The notes under the pieces are model-generated. The model was not told where the DNA came from. It did no database searches and worked only from the letters and a program-made list of their open reading frames with translations. A DNA stretch of 64,000 bases. It comes from Telopea speciosissima. Taxonomy: Eukaryota > Streptophyta > Magnoliopsida > Proteales > Proteaceae. This document shows, in pieces, positions 23,221-35,911 of the stretch (positions within the stretch are counted from its first letter, which is position 1; each line of letters starts with the position of its first letter). The position numbers were made by a program, and so were the translations under genes. The DNA is taken from positions 30,107,501 through 30,171,500 of the forward strand of contig NC_057916.1 of the NCBI RefSeq assembly GCF_018873765.1, given 5' to 3'.

Positions 23221-24837
23221 TTAAACAGGAACTGTCCTGTTCTCATAACTCGTCCCTGCTACTGTTGCTGAATCTTCATTCTCGTTCTCACCGGTGATTT
23301 CCTCGAGTGACCTGCCCTTGGACTCCGGCACCAGCAGCGTGCAGAGCACCCCTAAGAAGTTGATCACACCAAGCACGATCAGCGTGTTCTTCACTCCAAT
23401 ACCAGGCGGGTACCCTGCGTCCGTCTTGGTCTTGTCCTGGTTCTGCTGTGCGTAAAGGAATCCAAACGCCCCCACGATGGCCCCTGCCTTCCCTGCCGCC
23501 GCCGATATTCCATGGCACGTCGATCTCAGCCTAGCAGGGAATATCTCCGCCGGTACAACGAATGTCGTCGCATTGGGCCCGAAGTTTGCGAAGAAGAAGG
23601 TGAAGGAGTACAACACCACGAACCCAATATGGTTACCCTTTAACGTCCAGTGGTGGTATGGAATGGCCAACGCGAACATGAACACCGTCATCATTATGAA
23701 CCCCATCAATTGAATCGCAAACCTCCCCAAGTAGTCGATTAACGCCACCGTGAACCAATACCCAGGAACAGTACTGCACAATGCTATCAGTGTCTGAGCC
23801 CTCGCGATCTTGAATACTTCCTCTAGCGCATTCATCGTCTCTGCTGCAGGGATCCACCCAATTGCTGAGAAGATATCCTTCTGGAACAGATTCTGACTGT
23901 AAAACGCAATATCCAATAAGAACCATGTGGTGGTGGTTCCCAGCAGGTGAAGCCCGTGTCGACGAGCGAATTCCCGAGAGAACAGCCCAAATGAGTTGGA
24001 GGGCTCCATTGTCAGCCTTTCTACCTTCTCTTGCTCCGATTCCATTTCCATCGCCAGAACCTTCCCCATATCTGCGGCTGCCTGTTTCGCATTCTTGGCG
24101 ACGAGGGCCGTGTAACGAGCGGTCTCGGGCATCTTCATACGCCAATAGTAAGTAAGCGCAGCGGGTACCCCTCCGAACATCAGAATCAAACGCCACACGT
24201 AGTCAGCCTGGGCCACGGTGGATCCGGTTGGATCGTCTTTGTAAGCAGCGGAGGGAAACGCGCTCTTAAATGCGGAGGAGAGGATGAGGGCGACGACCCC
24301 ACCCGTTAAAATCCCAAAACCTTGCATGGCGAAAACAGCAGCAATGAAAGCGCCACGGGTCTTTTTGTTGGCGTATTCCGACATGATGGTTGCAGAGAGT
24401 GGGTAATCACCACCGATGCCGAATCCCAACCAAAATCGAAAGAAACAGAGTGTCGCCATGACGCCCTTTGCGCTATGCCCGAAAGAGAGTCCCGACGCGA
24501 CGGAGCAGGCAACCATGAGCATAAGGGTCAGACCATATACACGCTTACGCCCCATCTTGTCACCCAACCAACCGAAGAAGAGCTGCCCAGCAAGTGTGCC
24601 GCACAGAGCAACACCGTTTACGGCGTCAGCGACATTGGGGGGCAACGTGCCTGGCTTTGATGCTCCTGCATGAGTGTAATAGATACGACCGAGCAGTTTC
24701 GTGACAAATGAGATGCAGAACAAGTCGTACGCATCTGTGAAGAACCCCATTCCCGCAATCACAATTGCGGTGAAATGGTACAGTTGAGTCTTCGCAACAT
24801 CAAGTGCGTTAAGCACTTGTAACTGTTCCCTAGCCAT
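23221..24837 (-). CDS. PHT1: PHT1 family phosphate/H+ symporter, copy 2
   Basis: This 538-residue plasma-membrane phosphate/proton symporter is colinear with copy 1. It has [10 protein letters not shown] in helix 1, the [20 protein letters not shown] signature near 143-162 and [11 protein letters not shown] near 305-315. The same ligand residues are kept (Asp35, Asp38, Arg134, Asp144, Asp309, Tyr313) and the coding sequence is intronless. Differences from copy 1 concentrate in the first outer loop (around 55-57), the loop at 193-205, the central loop at 262-291 and the acidic C-terminal tail. Both tails end in RTVPV. Third codon positions look distinctly more G/C-rich than in copy 1. The ATG lies in a good context (GCCATGGC). 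No P1BS-type site was found within about 1 kb upstream. The pair arose by tandem duplication. Confidence 0.97.
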   Translation of the reverse strand: MAREQLQVLNALDVAKTQLYHFTAIVIAGMGFFTDAYDLFCISFVTKLLGRIYYTHAGASKPGTLPPNVADAVNGVALCGTLAGQLFFGWLGDKMGRKRVYGLTLMLMVACSVASGLSFGHSAKGVMATLCFFRFWLGFGIGGDYPLSATIMSEYANKKTRGAFIAAVFAMQGFGILTGGVVALILSSAFKSAFPSAAYKDDPTGSTVAQADYVWRLILMFGGVPAALTYYWRMKMPETARYTALVAKNAKQAAADMGKVLAMEMESEQEKVERLTMEPSNSFGLFSREFARRHGLHLLGTTTTWFLLDIAFYSQNLFQKDIFSAIGWIPAAETMNALEEVFKIARAQTLIALCSTVPGYWFTVALIDYLGRFAIQLMGFIMMTVFMFALAIPYHHWTLKGNHIGFVVLYSFTFFFANFGPNATTFVVPAEIFPARLRSTCHGISAAAGKAGAIVGAFGFLYAQQNQDKTKTDAGYPPGIGVKNTLIVLGVINFLGVLCTLLVPESKGRSLEEITGENENEDSATVAGTSYENRTVPV

Positions 24838-27800
24838 GGCTCCTGCTGAGTTTGATTGGATACCTCTGCTGCTTGCTATTCCTCCTTGTTAGTTGAAACA
24901 CTTATTAATCGAATGATTCTTCTTGCAACAATTGTTCTGAGAACATACAGTACTGCAAAAAGCAAACAATGGAAGAAGAAGATGAAGAAATTAGCCTATC
25001 AGCTCTTTGAAAATATCTTCGGTTATCGTGATTTAATCGTCATAGCCCCCGGACTACGGCGACAAATTCGTTCGGCTCAAACCGGATATAAATCAGTGTG
25101 GTCCACTCAAATTGATTGGAGCTTTCTTTTTTGGATTTTTTCGTGACAGACAGTGATTACTGCTTAGGGTGGGGACTCTTCACCTGTTCAGCATAAGGGT
25201 TGAAGAAGAGACCACCTGAGGTAGGGGGGATCTGCGAAAGTGAAGTGAACCCCTCCCCAAAAGAGGCCCCACACCCAATTTTCGCTCAACACTTTTACAA
25301 TTTATTAATTGAAATAGGTAGGATTCTTAATTTTGGTATCTTCTCTTGTAATTGCATGGTACAGTACTGCATCGTATAGTGTAGCAGAGACCATATGGCA
25401 GAGTGAACCCCACATGGTGCACATGATTTTGCAGGCCGTTGCACAATACAGTACTTCACCTTACAATAACTGCATAAGATAAAAATTCATGAGATGAGGC
25501 CAGTTGGGCGCGGAAGTTTCGTGCCCAAACATGGAATATCTCCATTCATAACGGTTATTTTTAATTTACAAAATTTAGTTTATAATTATTTGTGTCCACT
25601 GTCCTATGGCCACCTTGGATAACTTCAAATTACTCTCTCTCTATATCACGTTATGGAAGTCAAATGGAAGTTTCCATTTATTTTTCTTTTTTCTTTTTAT
25701 GCAAACTAACGGGTATGATTACCTCACCCATCCGTAAGCTAGCTTATCTATTATTCTAATCACATAGCATAAAAAACCATCAAAGGTTTCAAATACAGGG
25801 AGAGATCTCCCCCCCCCCCCCTCTCACTAATCTTAATTATGCCAACCATGGTTTGAGGAACAGGTATTGGAAAGGCTGGATCGGTCGATACGTAGCGGTA
25901 TCGATAATATTGATTCTTGATTGGATCCGAATAGACAAGGGTAAAAATATTTTTTTTAAAAAAAATCAATTTTTCAAAAGAAAGAAAAGTAAAACTGTCT
26001 GATCCGAATTGATATCAAATCGATATTGGCGGAGATTGATTATTAAAAACCGTGACCACAACTCCAATCCATCTCATACATAAATAACAAAAGAACTAAT
26101 ACTAGTCGATAATTTTTGAGCTCTTGGTGAAACCTCTCAAACAAGATATTTTAAAAGAACTGGAATTTCATTTTAGAAGTTTGAACTTTGAACAACAAAA
26201 AAAATTCACAAAATTATTATTGAAAATTTATTTTTGTCTTTTTTCTTTATTGATACATAACCATTTGATAATTTATATAGTTTACTAAGTATCTTTATCC
26301 ATTATGTCTTAGGGTTAAGAATCTCTTCAGTCCCACTACTTCTATTGTTGTTTGATGGGAGGACTCTTTGGACATTAAGGGCAGTTTCAGGACTTTGTAC
26401 AAAAAGGGGGAGTGGGTAGATAACCATCAATTGATAGGAACTATCTTCTATTTTTTTGGGGGGGGAAATCAAATATCTTCAATTTAGATAAATAGAAATC
26501 TTCTACCTTGTCTTATGAAAACATAAAGTGTCAATTAAAGAAAAAAGAACTGATGACATCATAAATGAAAATGAAAGAATGCATTGAAAATGAATAAATA
26601 AAATATTTGTTAAGGATTAAAACTGTTAAAAAGATGAGTTCATCAATGAAAATGAAAGAAAACAATTGTATGGAAACTCTATGATAAGGAATAGGTAGTG
26701 GAGTACGTAAGTAGTAACTATAACTTATATATAAGACATCCAAAGCATTCAAATAATATAAAAATAAATAAAAAAATTTATTCCATCTAAGTGTAAGTAT
26801 GATAAAAAAAAAAAAAAAATTTATTAAAGATTAGACTTACTTAGCTAAATGGAAATAATTAGCAAAAAATAATAATAATAATAATAAAAATGAAGAACAA
26901 GTGAAGCTTCTGTAATGGTTTTTTAAGATAAGACTTACTTAGGTAAAAGGAAATATTAGTAGAAGATCTTAAACAAAGATTGTAAAGAGATGTGATAGGA
27001 AAATTAAGTCCTATCATGATTTGGACTTATATTGGAATAATCACTATCTCCAATTCACAGATCTTCACAACCTTTGTGTTCATGCACCTGCATATCTCTT
27101 TCTTTCTTACATTCCTTGTGTTCATGCACCTACATGCCTTTCTTTCTTACATTCTTATCAACACCAACTGTTTAAAGCCCTAATTATACTAAAAGTGTTG
27201 AATAGTGTTTTTTAAGCTAGCCAACAACAAAAATGGAAGAAATTAAGAAAAAGTTAGCGAGAGAAAAGTAAGGAAACATCCACTTTAGTTTGGGACAGAT
27301 GGTACAAGAAAAAAACAGCCAGGTGGGAGAAGATGAAGTGGGTTGGAAAGGTCTCTCTGACCAGTGGAATTTAACTCTTACCTGCTCTACGGCTCTCTCT
27401 ATTCAGAGAAATCGCCTAATCATCCTCTCCTGCTTCTCCTCCTCCTCCTCCTCCTTTTGGACGGCTTCGGTTGCTCAGAGTTGGGAGTAGTAAGTCGTAG
27501 TTGGGACTTGGGGAGTTGTTGTGGTTGGAAATGAAGAGGAGGACGGCGCAATCGAAGGGCTTTAATAGACTGATCCTAGTTTGGATCCATTTTGGCATAT
27601 ACCTTTTTATTATTATTAAAATAATTTTAAAGTCAATGATCCCCGCCCCCCTTCCCCCTTCCAATTATTATTATGGATTTACAGCAGCAAATGTCGACCG
27701 AATTTCGGATTTTGATCCAACGGACATACGTAGCCTCTTTTTTATTTTTACATAAATACCCCTGCAATTTAGTTGACTTGGTCGTCGTCGTCGTCATTAG

Positions 27801-27960
27801 TCTTTCATCCTCCCCACTTGACAAAGACAAAGTAGGTTTAATAGTTGGCAAATACTTGGAAGTTTCTGTGGATCGGACGCCCATCCTTCGCTGTTAATAC
27901 TATTTGTATCAATAGTCAATGATCTAGAGACTCTAGACGGTATAAAGTCTGAAATATGAA
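24838..27960. other. Upstream region of PHT1 copy 2 and intergenic DNA
   Basis: On the minus strand a weak TATA-like TTTATATCC lies at 25084-25092, and a possible leader splice acceptor (CTTTTTGCAG) ends at 24953. The leader structure is unresolved. At 25850-26060 inverted CATGGTTTG and AAAAACCGTG ends suggest a decayed hAT-type MITE without a clear target duplication. The rest is AT-rich with A-runs at 26805-26820 and an AAT microsatellite near 26868. A CT-rich stretch with a CCT repeat at 27436-27456 starts no recognisable gene. Confidence 0.35.
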
Positions 27961-28213
27961 TAGGGGTGTAAATGAATAATCGAAATTCATTTTCGAATCT
28001 ATGTCTCTATTCGTTTAGCACTAAACTAAATGAATATGAATACTTATAAGTTATAGTTATTCGAAAAACTATATTTACATGTAAATGAATAAAATATTTT
28101 ATCCGTATTCATATCCATATCCGTATCCGTATCCGTTTAACATTCAATAGCTAATCAGATATGGATGATGATATAACACTATCCGAGTCGAATCCGATCC
28201 GTCTACATCCCTA
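27961..28213. mobile_element. hAT-type MITE, 253 bp
   Basis: The ends TAGGGGTGTAAATG and CATCCCTA form terminal inverted repeats (TAGGGGTGTA versus TAGGGATGTA). Flanking 8-bp direct repeats AATATGAA (27953-27960) and AATATAAA (28214-28221) differ at one base. An 8-bp duplication is the hAT superfamily hallmark. There is no transposase, so it is nonautonomous. Confidence 0.75.
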
Positions 28214-29263
28214 AATATAAATGCTCTAACAAGTGTTAAGATAAGACTGGCCGTTGCGTGTGTCACACTCACATTCTCACGCGCTTACTTCTCCCTTACT
28301 ATGGAAATCATTTTCACATTAATGCCATTCCCAGGAATCCTGACCCAGGATTCAAGGAAACCTATCAAATTAAAAGGAAAGAAAATTATTTAGCAAAAGG
28401 CCAGAACCGAGGAATCATCCACGTCATATACACAGAACATTGCGTGGTCCCCATCCTAAGGCCTTCAAACCATTTTTATTGACGTCATTTCACCGCTATA
28501 TTATGTTTGTTTATTTTTATTTTTTTGGTAAGATACTTTGTTTCTTTTTGTTGCATGCACGATTATTATTTCTAATCCCCATTTCTTTTTGTTTGTTTTT
28601 TTTAAATCCTTTTGAGAATTTCCCCCTCAACACATGGAGTCCATATGATTAATGGAAAGAGAAAGAAACAAAATAATTTTATAAAAGAAATCTATAGAAG
28701 ACATAGGTACATTAGCTGCATGGAATTTTTTTTTCTCCAAAATTAAAATAGGAAATCTTTGAAACAGATCTTTTATTTCAAAATGTAATTTAATAAAATA
28801 AAAAAAAATTCAATATGAAGTATAAGGTCTTAAGAATAACTTGGGATACAAAGGTGGCATTGGTAAAAAAAAAATAAATTTATATATTAAATATGGGCAA
28901 AAGATCATTGCTTGATTGTGTAGCCTTACACCTGTATGGAGGCCAATGAGAATACACATAAGGATATCAATACAAATGAGGTTGGAAAGAAATTTTCTGC
29001 TCTAATGTGTCTGGGTAGTGGGCACAATAACCACACATCCAAGCAACTTTCTTTTTTCCATAAAATATATATTTGAATTACAAAATACAAAAAATTTGTC
29101 ACCTTAATATAGCATAATTTTCCTCTCACATAGATTTTTTTATATTTTCTCAATTTTATCTTTCCTACTACACCTTTTTCAAGACACCCATTGATGTGGT
29201 ATGAAGATTTCTTCCCATACTAAGTAGCCTGGGAAACCTTCTACATAAAAAAATGCAAGGGTT
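28214..29263. other. Intergenic, no gene recognised
   Basis: The stretch is AT-rich with poly-T and poly-A tracts. A family C MITE fragment lies near 28898-28985 (ATTGTGTAGCC then GGAGGCCAATGAGAA). No domain was seen. Confidence 0.35.
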
Positions 29264-29393
29264 GATGTTCTCTGTATCGCAACGTAGGCTACACCCAGAT
29301 ACATGGTGGCAACATTTCCACCATTCAAGGGTCAGGGTGGACATTTCGCCCACAGCCATGTGTTTGGTGCAGCTTACCCCTAGCACAAAGAAC
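29264..29393. mobile_element. Foldback MITE, family B copy 3
   Basis: The left arm (TGTTCTCTGTATCGCAACG, then GGCTACACCCAGATACATGG) is complementary to the right arm (CCATGTGTTTGGTGCAGCTT, then CTAGCACAAAGAACA). It matches copies at 3075 and 14638. Confidence 0.6.
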
Positions 29394-29837
29394 AATTCAC
29401 AAAAAATAAAAATAAAATTCTAAACTTACATCTCCATATCTACATGTCTCTTTTGCTTCCCATTCTAAGTGTAAGATGTAAGTGGTTCTTTCATGTACCC
29501 TTCGATGAATCTAGTCATCATAATAATAGCTAAGTCAATAGTCTGATGCGAATCCAAAAGGCTTATTATTATTATTATTATTATTATTTTGGGTAAGAAG
29601 GTTTACCCACGATTAGATCGGGTCAATTAAGGACTGGTAGATGTGGATAAACAATCATTTATACTATTTTCTATGTACATAAAAACCTTTTGTGACAATT
29701 TCTCTCCAACCATGGTGAATAAATAAATACTCCACATGAATTTTGATGTTTTGGGATGTATATTGGAACACTGGGATGCATTATTGACTCTGTATGATAG
29801 ATGAACACAATAATAATGACTCAAGATGGTAAACGAT

Positions 29838-30080
29838 GATTTGCTTCAGTCCATTGTGAACGATATCATCTATCTTATGTTAGAGTTTCAGGTTTGCTTT
29901 TTTAAGCATAAACCCTGAGTTTGTAATAGCGTTGCTGATTCTTTGATCAGGAAAACTACATCCGAATTGTGTTGGGTAGTTTGATCAATTTCCAGTCTAT
30001 GGATTGAAAAAATATTTAATTCTGACTCCACGTGTACTCCACGTATGAATAAACAAATTTCTTTTTTTACCAATAATTAA
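29838..30080 (+). pseudogene. L1 LINE RNase H-like relic
   Basis: One plus-strand frame reads FQVCFFKHKP, then a stop, then CNSVADSLIRKTTSELCWVV. This fits the C-terminal RNase H-like end (RxxNxVADSLAR) of plant L1 polyproteins. Internal stops and the short length show it is dead. Confidence 0.45.
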
Positions 30081-31431
30081 AACAATTGGTAAACGATGAA
30101 TGGAAAAAAACTTGTCCAAAACAATCCAAATGTCAAAAGTTTTTTATTTTTTGGCTGATTTGCCATTCGAGGTGTTTCGGATATTTCTTGGACAAAGGAC
30201 TTTGGAGTTTGGATCATTCCTGCCATACTAATTCCATAGTCAAGTTACGACTTGCCTATACAAAAGAAAGAAAAACATAAAAAAAAAAACAGAAAAAGGA
30301 GTTGCGACTTACGACTTAAGACCAACCACAGGTGATTACATCACTAACTCATCCACTCACGCGTTAGGAAAGAAAATATAGTACAAAGTACATTATCGCA
30401 TACGGTTCTATTATATGAGGTCACTCAGCCAATGGATTTTTATTTTTCTTAAATCTCCGTGTGGATTACAAATAGAGGGAAGGATAAGAGAGTGACATTA
30501 GGTTAAAAAAATTTGTTATGTTTACCAAATTTGCTTACATAATCTACTTAAAATTTTGGGGATAGTTTTCCTTCAATGGGTTTTGGATGAGGGGGAGAGG
30601 GGATCGTACACCACTTGGGGGTATTACTGATTTCGTCCAATAAAGAGATGTTTAAGGATCTTAGAATACTTCGGTGTGAGTCAATCAAGCTCATGAACAC
30701 CATTGAATTTAATTAGTTATTTCATCATGTTGGATAATGATTATAATTTAGGTTACGTGTTTAAATGTAATACAAACATTAATAACAATATAAAACGAGA
30801 GCAATGATTCCAACTACATGCTCCATTAGATTGCCACTTACCAAAACCTTTAGTTGCACTGTTGAATAATGAACTTTTCTCCTTATTTTACTTTCAATCC
30901 CTTTATTTCCATGGCAACCAACAGAGGTAGCGAGTCATATATATTTATTGATATCTAAAATTATATACATCTCATCTTATATTATAAGTTGTAACCCTAA
31001 TTCAGCTATTTAAAGTGAAGGTTTGAGCCATCCAATCACTATCCTTAAGTGAACTGTGGAAGAAAATATATACCAATTAAGGTACACCTTTAATTTTTTT
31101 CCCCTATTTTTTAAGACCAAGGTAAAATGGAAGAAAGAGTACTTGAAATTTCTTGGAGGCTAAGATCCCTAGCTACTATGTATGGGACCCATGTTTGAAT
31201 AGATATTGGGTCCCAATGTATCAACCAACAGGAAGATATCAGACGATGTGTATTTGGCTAGCTATGCAAAATTTGTTTTTGGATAATTATTTGGCTTGTG
31301 ATTACTCATGAAGCTCACATTTTCAAAGGCTACCATCAATTCCAAAACGCGTATTTCAGAAATGTGTTTCTAAAAGCGGTTTTGATATTGTAATCCTGGA
31401 TTTTGATTTTATCGAAATATACAAGAATTCG
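30081..31431. other. Intergenic, no gene recognised
   Basis: The stretch is AT-rich with no conserved motif, convincing reading frame or repeat structure beyond short A/T runs. Confidence 0.35.
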
Positions 31432-31560
31432 AAGCAAGAGTCATTCTTGATAGATTACAACGAACTAAAGAGCTAGGTGTCACAAATTTTGAAGTTTGAA
31501 CTGATTGCAAATATCTAATTGATTGATTGGCAAGAGGAAGAAGATGAGACCTAACAATGG
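31432..31560 (+). pseudogene. L1 LINE RNase H-like relic
   Basis: The plus-strand frame reads EARVILDRLQRTKELGVTNF, then EV, a stop and TDCKYLIDWLARGRR (one frame correction). This matches the AEAxAxxxGLxxAxxLGxxxxxxExD core of plant LINE RNase H-like domains. It is a short broken fragment. Confidence 0.5.
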
Positions 31561-33199
31561 GAATGTTTCTCTCTTTTATGGGATATTAAAGAATCTATGT
31601 TTTAAGAAATAAGGTACAGACAATGTTTTGCACTCATAAAACTAGAATTGAAAAAACTTAACTATTTTAGACACTATATGTGATTGATTCCTTTCTAGTT
31701 AAAAGTAGAACTTTCTTCAAATTAAAAAAAAAAAAAAAGACTAAAACGCGTAATGACCACACATGATTAGATAGAGATGCATGTTAATACACAAGATGAT
31801 ATGACTATATTTGATTGTATTAAACTTTAAAAATTGACACGTCAATCATTCTGAATTATGATCCATCTATCAAATGATAGAAATATCATCTCTATTCATT
31901 CATGTGATGATATTCAAATTGGTGCATAGATAATTTTCCCTCCCATCGTCCTTCTTTTTAAATAGTACCTATACACCATATGGGGCCTTTTTTTGTTGAC
32001 TGAAAAAAAAAAAAAAAAAATCGGCATTCAGCAACTCCCTCGATCAATTGCATCTTTTAGAGTATGAATCATATTTTTTTTCAAAGTTATTATAAAAAAA
32101 TATATTCGATGGAACCATAACCCCTATTTTATCTCTTCTTCCTTGAGCATATCTATCTTCGATCTTCAATGATCAAAGTTTCTCCGTTTTTATATATTAA
32201 AATAGTAAAAAAAATATATGAAAAAATGAATGTTATTTGGTTACGTGGTTCCTATGGTCAGACACAGGAGTAGCATTGAAACTTTATATTGATGCTCTTA
32301 CATGTGCTCTCATTGACTCTCACACTGGTCAAAGAATATAATTAGTAATCAGCCTTGGTCCTTTGTTCCAAGATTCCAATCCTAAGATGTAGCATTGAAG
32401 CTCTATCAGGACCCCTAACTTTGGTATTTATTGTCAATATCTCCCGAAATGGGGAGGTAAAGTTGAGGCAACTTCTTGGGTTCTTCCGCCTTCCTTCCGC
32501 TGAGCTGCCGAAATGTCTGAAATTCTTTTCGTTTTAGAGTGTGTGGTGTTGGAAAAGACACTCAAACCAACAAAAACCAAGTGGCTTAGTAGGTCCATCG
32601 TCCACGTCAACTAATAAAAATAAAATGGTCCCAAATGGAGGAGGGGATATTCATTCTTAATGGACCCCACCTCTATCGGCATTATCTCTTCAAGTCAAAC
32701 TGGGCTAAAGGCCCCAAGTCAATGATGTGCTTTCAGTTCCCCATTGACGGGAACGGAAAGAGAAACTTCTGCATGGGTCCCATTTCTCTTACATCAGAGT
32801 GCAATTATATGTTTATCTTTCTCTCCTCTTCATGTGAAAAGACATTTTTGCCTCCTTGTTTTAAGGAAGAGAAAGATAGACACATGGGAGTGTTGGCGTA
32901 GGCTATACTCCCATATAGAAAACTATTTTTCATTAATCTATTTCCACTTCTTTGATCAGACGACCAGGATCGCCACATGTGGGGTCCTATATGATCCATC
33001 AGAGTGCAAAAAGATAATTGAACGGCAAATCAGTGGCTCCTATAACATCTTATAAGTGACCCATGAATGGTTCAAGAATCGAATCAAATTGGCTGAGCCG
33101 ATCTTCATTTGGTTATTGTTTGTCAAATTTTGAGATAAGGTTGGGGAAGGAAAGAAGGGTTCATACACCAATAATTCAGTCAACATTATACCTTGCAAG
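31561..33199. other. Intergenic with MITE fragments
   Basis: No gene is recognised. A family C fragment lies near 32225-32345 (GGTTCCTATGG, then TGCTCTCATTGACTCTCACA). A family A foldback occupies about 32800-32935, with the right arm CATGGGAGTGTTGGCGTAGG well kept and the left arm decayed. A-runs occur at 31722-31738 and 32004-32020. Confidence 0.4.
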
Positions 33200-33426
33200 C
33201 AAAGTTTTAAAATGAGCAATTGGATAGTGACGATTTCGATTTGGATTGGATTGGAATTCGATTGAAATTACCCTTCAAGAACCCTAGAATTGGCCCATCG
33301 ATTCAAAAACGAATTTGAGAAATTTTCAAGGTTTTGAGTGTGAATCGGGCATGTCAGATTGATCGAAATCAATTCTGATATGAAACGGCGGATTCAATGA
33401 TCCAATTCCCGATTTTTAAAACCATG
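33200..33426. mobile_element. hAT-type MITE, 227 bp
   Basis: The ends CAAAGTTTTAAAATG and, on the other strand, CATGGTTTTAAAAATC are inverted repeats. They are flanked by 8-bp direct repeats CTTGCAAG (33192-33199) and GTTGCAAG (33427-33434) with one mismatch. It is nonautonomous and of a common plant hAT MITE type. Confidence 0.7.
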
Positions 33427-34131
33427 GTTGCAAGTGCAAATATATGAATTCTCTGAAGGATTGCTTCACAATGACAAAATTTTCATATCTTATTGTTGAC
33501 TAATCTTTTCATCATACGAAACTTATTGTCAAAGTATAGTAATAGAGATTAATATCTTACCAAAAAAAAGTAATAGAGATTAATATTTAAATTGGAGAGC
33601 TTCGATAATATTGATACTAACTGGCGGACATTCGTGCCTACACTTCAATAAATCTAAGATGTTGTAATTTTAAATATTTTTAAGATCAAACTCTCTATTA
33701 TATAAGTTCCCTTTCGTTGCAAGGAAAATTAAAGAAAGGAAAAAAAATTTCAAACGGATTTTTTTTGTAATAAATACAACACATCATGATTATATTATTA
33801 AAAATCATTTTATAATTTATTATTAAATCTCAACATTTTATTTTGAATCAAGTGGAAATTTGAAATCTAAAATAAAACTAACATATAAAATGTATCATTA
33901 CCAAATATGGACAATTGAAAAAATGTCCAATGGGGCCTACAATGATTGATGAGGGAAGTGTCCAATGTAATACTAACTTAATTAGTAACAACATCAATTC
34001 AATATAAAGCATTGTTCCATCTTGGGCTTTTGTCATCAATTCAATATAAAGATTCGAGCATGCTCTCACCAAAAAAGTAGATCAACACATCTTATGTTTT
34101 CTTGCCAAAGGCAAAGGGAAGGATGACTTTG
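33427..34131. other. Intergenic, no gene recognised
   Basis: The stretch is AT-rich. A short direct repeat AGTAATAGAGATTAATAT occurs at about 33536 and 33568. Nothing else is recognised. Confidence 0.35.
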
Positions 34132-34450
34132 GTGTTTACACCCCATTTTTGGTCAATAGACAGTGTTGGAGAACCTTGGGCCCAAGAGACCGTAAAAGAA
34201 CCAGTCCAAAATATGGTTTGACCAAAGGATGGTCAGCCTACCATGATTTGATCATCAACTGCCACAAGGGTTATAACTTCTATATGGGAAAGTGGAGAGT
34301 GGGTTTGACAGTTTTTGAGCCTCGAAAACTCGGATTTCAAAAACATTATATATAGGGAGCCCCAAGGAAGAGGGACCTCTTTTAAGAGACAACACATCAG
34401 ATTTACTCTATTTTATCTTCCCATTACTTTACTGTAATTAGGATTAAGAT
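34132..34450 (+). repeat. LTR-like segment (possibly Gypsy)
   Basis: It begins TGTTTACACCCCATTTTTGG, has a TATA box CATTATATATAGGGAG near 34347-34362 and then a purine-rich leader (CCAAGGAAGAGGGACCTC). The layout resembles the end of a plant Gypsy LTR. No partner LTR or internal domain was found, so it may be solo or truncated. Confidence 0.35.
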
Positions 34451-34899
34451 TTGATAGAAAATAAACTTTTGAAAGAAATGGATGGCTGAAAATATATTAT
34501 GGATGAATTAAAGTTTGAAATTTAACATGTGACCATGCAATCTAGAGTGCAGACCATATCTTAGATATTTATAGGATTAAAATTGCCACATTGTTCACAT
34601 GGAAAAACTTCAGGTTTGCGATGTATAAAGTATCATTATCCGGTATTGTATGGTAAGGGTGATTTAAGAGATGTATCATATCTTAACGAAGAATCACATT
34701 ATACACTGAAGATAAACATGTAAATGGTAAAAAATGTATGAAAATGCTTAGGATATAGGTAAAATACAGTTTTGATGCATAAAACACTATAAATAAGTAA
34801 TATTTAAAATATATTATCTATAAAAAGAAAACAAATTAGTACGACAAGACAAGTGCATTCAATGGAGAACAAAGTACGATCAAATCGAGGATCCCTGTT

Positions 34900-35900
34900 A
34901 AAACGACTATCTCGAAATGGACTCAGATCGATTACCGTTGTGCTTTTTGTGGATCAAATGTTGAATCCATAAGAGATATCTTCATTACATGTGATTGGCC
35001 TAAGCATATTTGGGCGGCAAGCCCGTTGGGATTGAGAACGGAATATCTCTCGCGCTCATCTTTATTAGCTGTCTTGATTGCATGAGTAGGTGAATCCTCA
35101 TTCAAAATTCAAAAATGAACTTAATATGGAAGGTACAATAATCGGTACAGATATGCACAGTGGATTTGAATTTTGAATGAGGATTCACCAACTCATTCAA
35201 TCGAAACAACTAATAATCTTTGCTATAGCTTTATCTCTTTCATTTCTGATAAACGTCATGATAAATCCACTACTAAATGGTGTTTTTCGGTTTTTATTAT
35301 AATATGTTATTTTATTTGAACCTTAGAAATAAGGTGATACACAATTTTGCTAAACCGGAACCGATGTAGATCATGAACAATATCCAGATTTGGTTGTGTG
35401 ACTTGAATATTTTCTCCCTTCCTCTTTATCCAATGAGATTTCTACTTCATACAACTATGAGTGAGTATTCCTTGATGATTCGTTTGGAATCTTTGCTTGT
35501 ATTTCACTATCCTATTCTCGGTTGTGTAGGGACAGTCTCCTCTCATTTAAAGAGTTCAGGGCAGATGTATTCCATTTTGTTGCAGGGACAACTTATTTTG
35601 ATAGTAGCAGGTTTTTTGGGAACTAACAATATTTTAGAGATAGAACTTTTTGGTCTAGTTTAGGGCTTGGATCACTCCTCGCGACTAGGCTACTCAATCA
35701 AGGAAATATGGTGTAGCAACAAGGATCTCATTGTCATGATACAGGATCCAACTGCTACAATGAGGTCGTGGTGCCTGATTCCTATATTGATGAAAGCTTC
35801 TCAAGTATCTTCTTCCATTTTTGTTACCACTACCATCAATGTCCATATTTTGAACCTCTCTAATATTGTAACGACTTGTAACAACTCACCAGAAGGACTT
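34900..35900 (+). pseudogene. Decayed L1 LINE 3' coding region
   Basis: A plus-strand frame reads DYRCAFCGSNVESIRDIFIT followed by CDWPKHIWAASPLGL, the zinc-binding region that precedes RNase H in plant L1 proteins (CxxC, then FxxCxxxxxIW). Further on, SRLGYSIKEIWCSNKDLIVM at about 35679-35740 resembles the RNase H-like core. Frames shift and stop repeatedly. The extent is approximate. Confidence 0.5.
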
Positions 35901-35911
35901 AAATTCTGGAA

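Noticed and set aside
23633..24196. Long alternative-frame readings overlapping the second PHT1 gene (also 16529-17012 in the first)
   Set aside because: They overlap the PHT1 coding sequence, have no domain, and arise from the codon composition of the real gene.
24838..25100. Leader intron for PHT1 copy 2 with acceptor at 24953
   Set aside because: The acceptor tract is good, but no convincing donor was found and the resulting leader would contain an upstream ATG. Left unannotated as an exon structure.
27290..27490. Possible gene start with a serine-rich frame after a CT-rich leader
   Set aside because: The serines come from a CCT microsatellite, and no downstream exon or domain was found.
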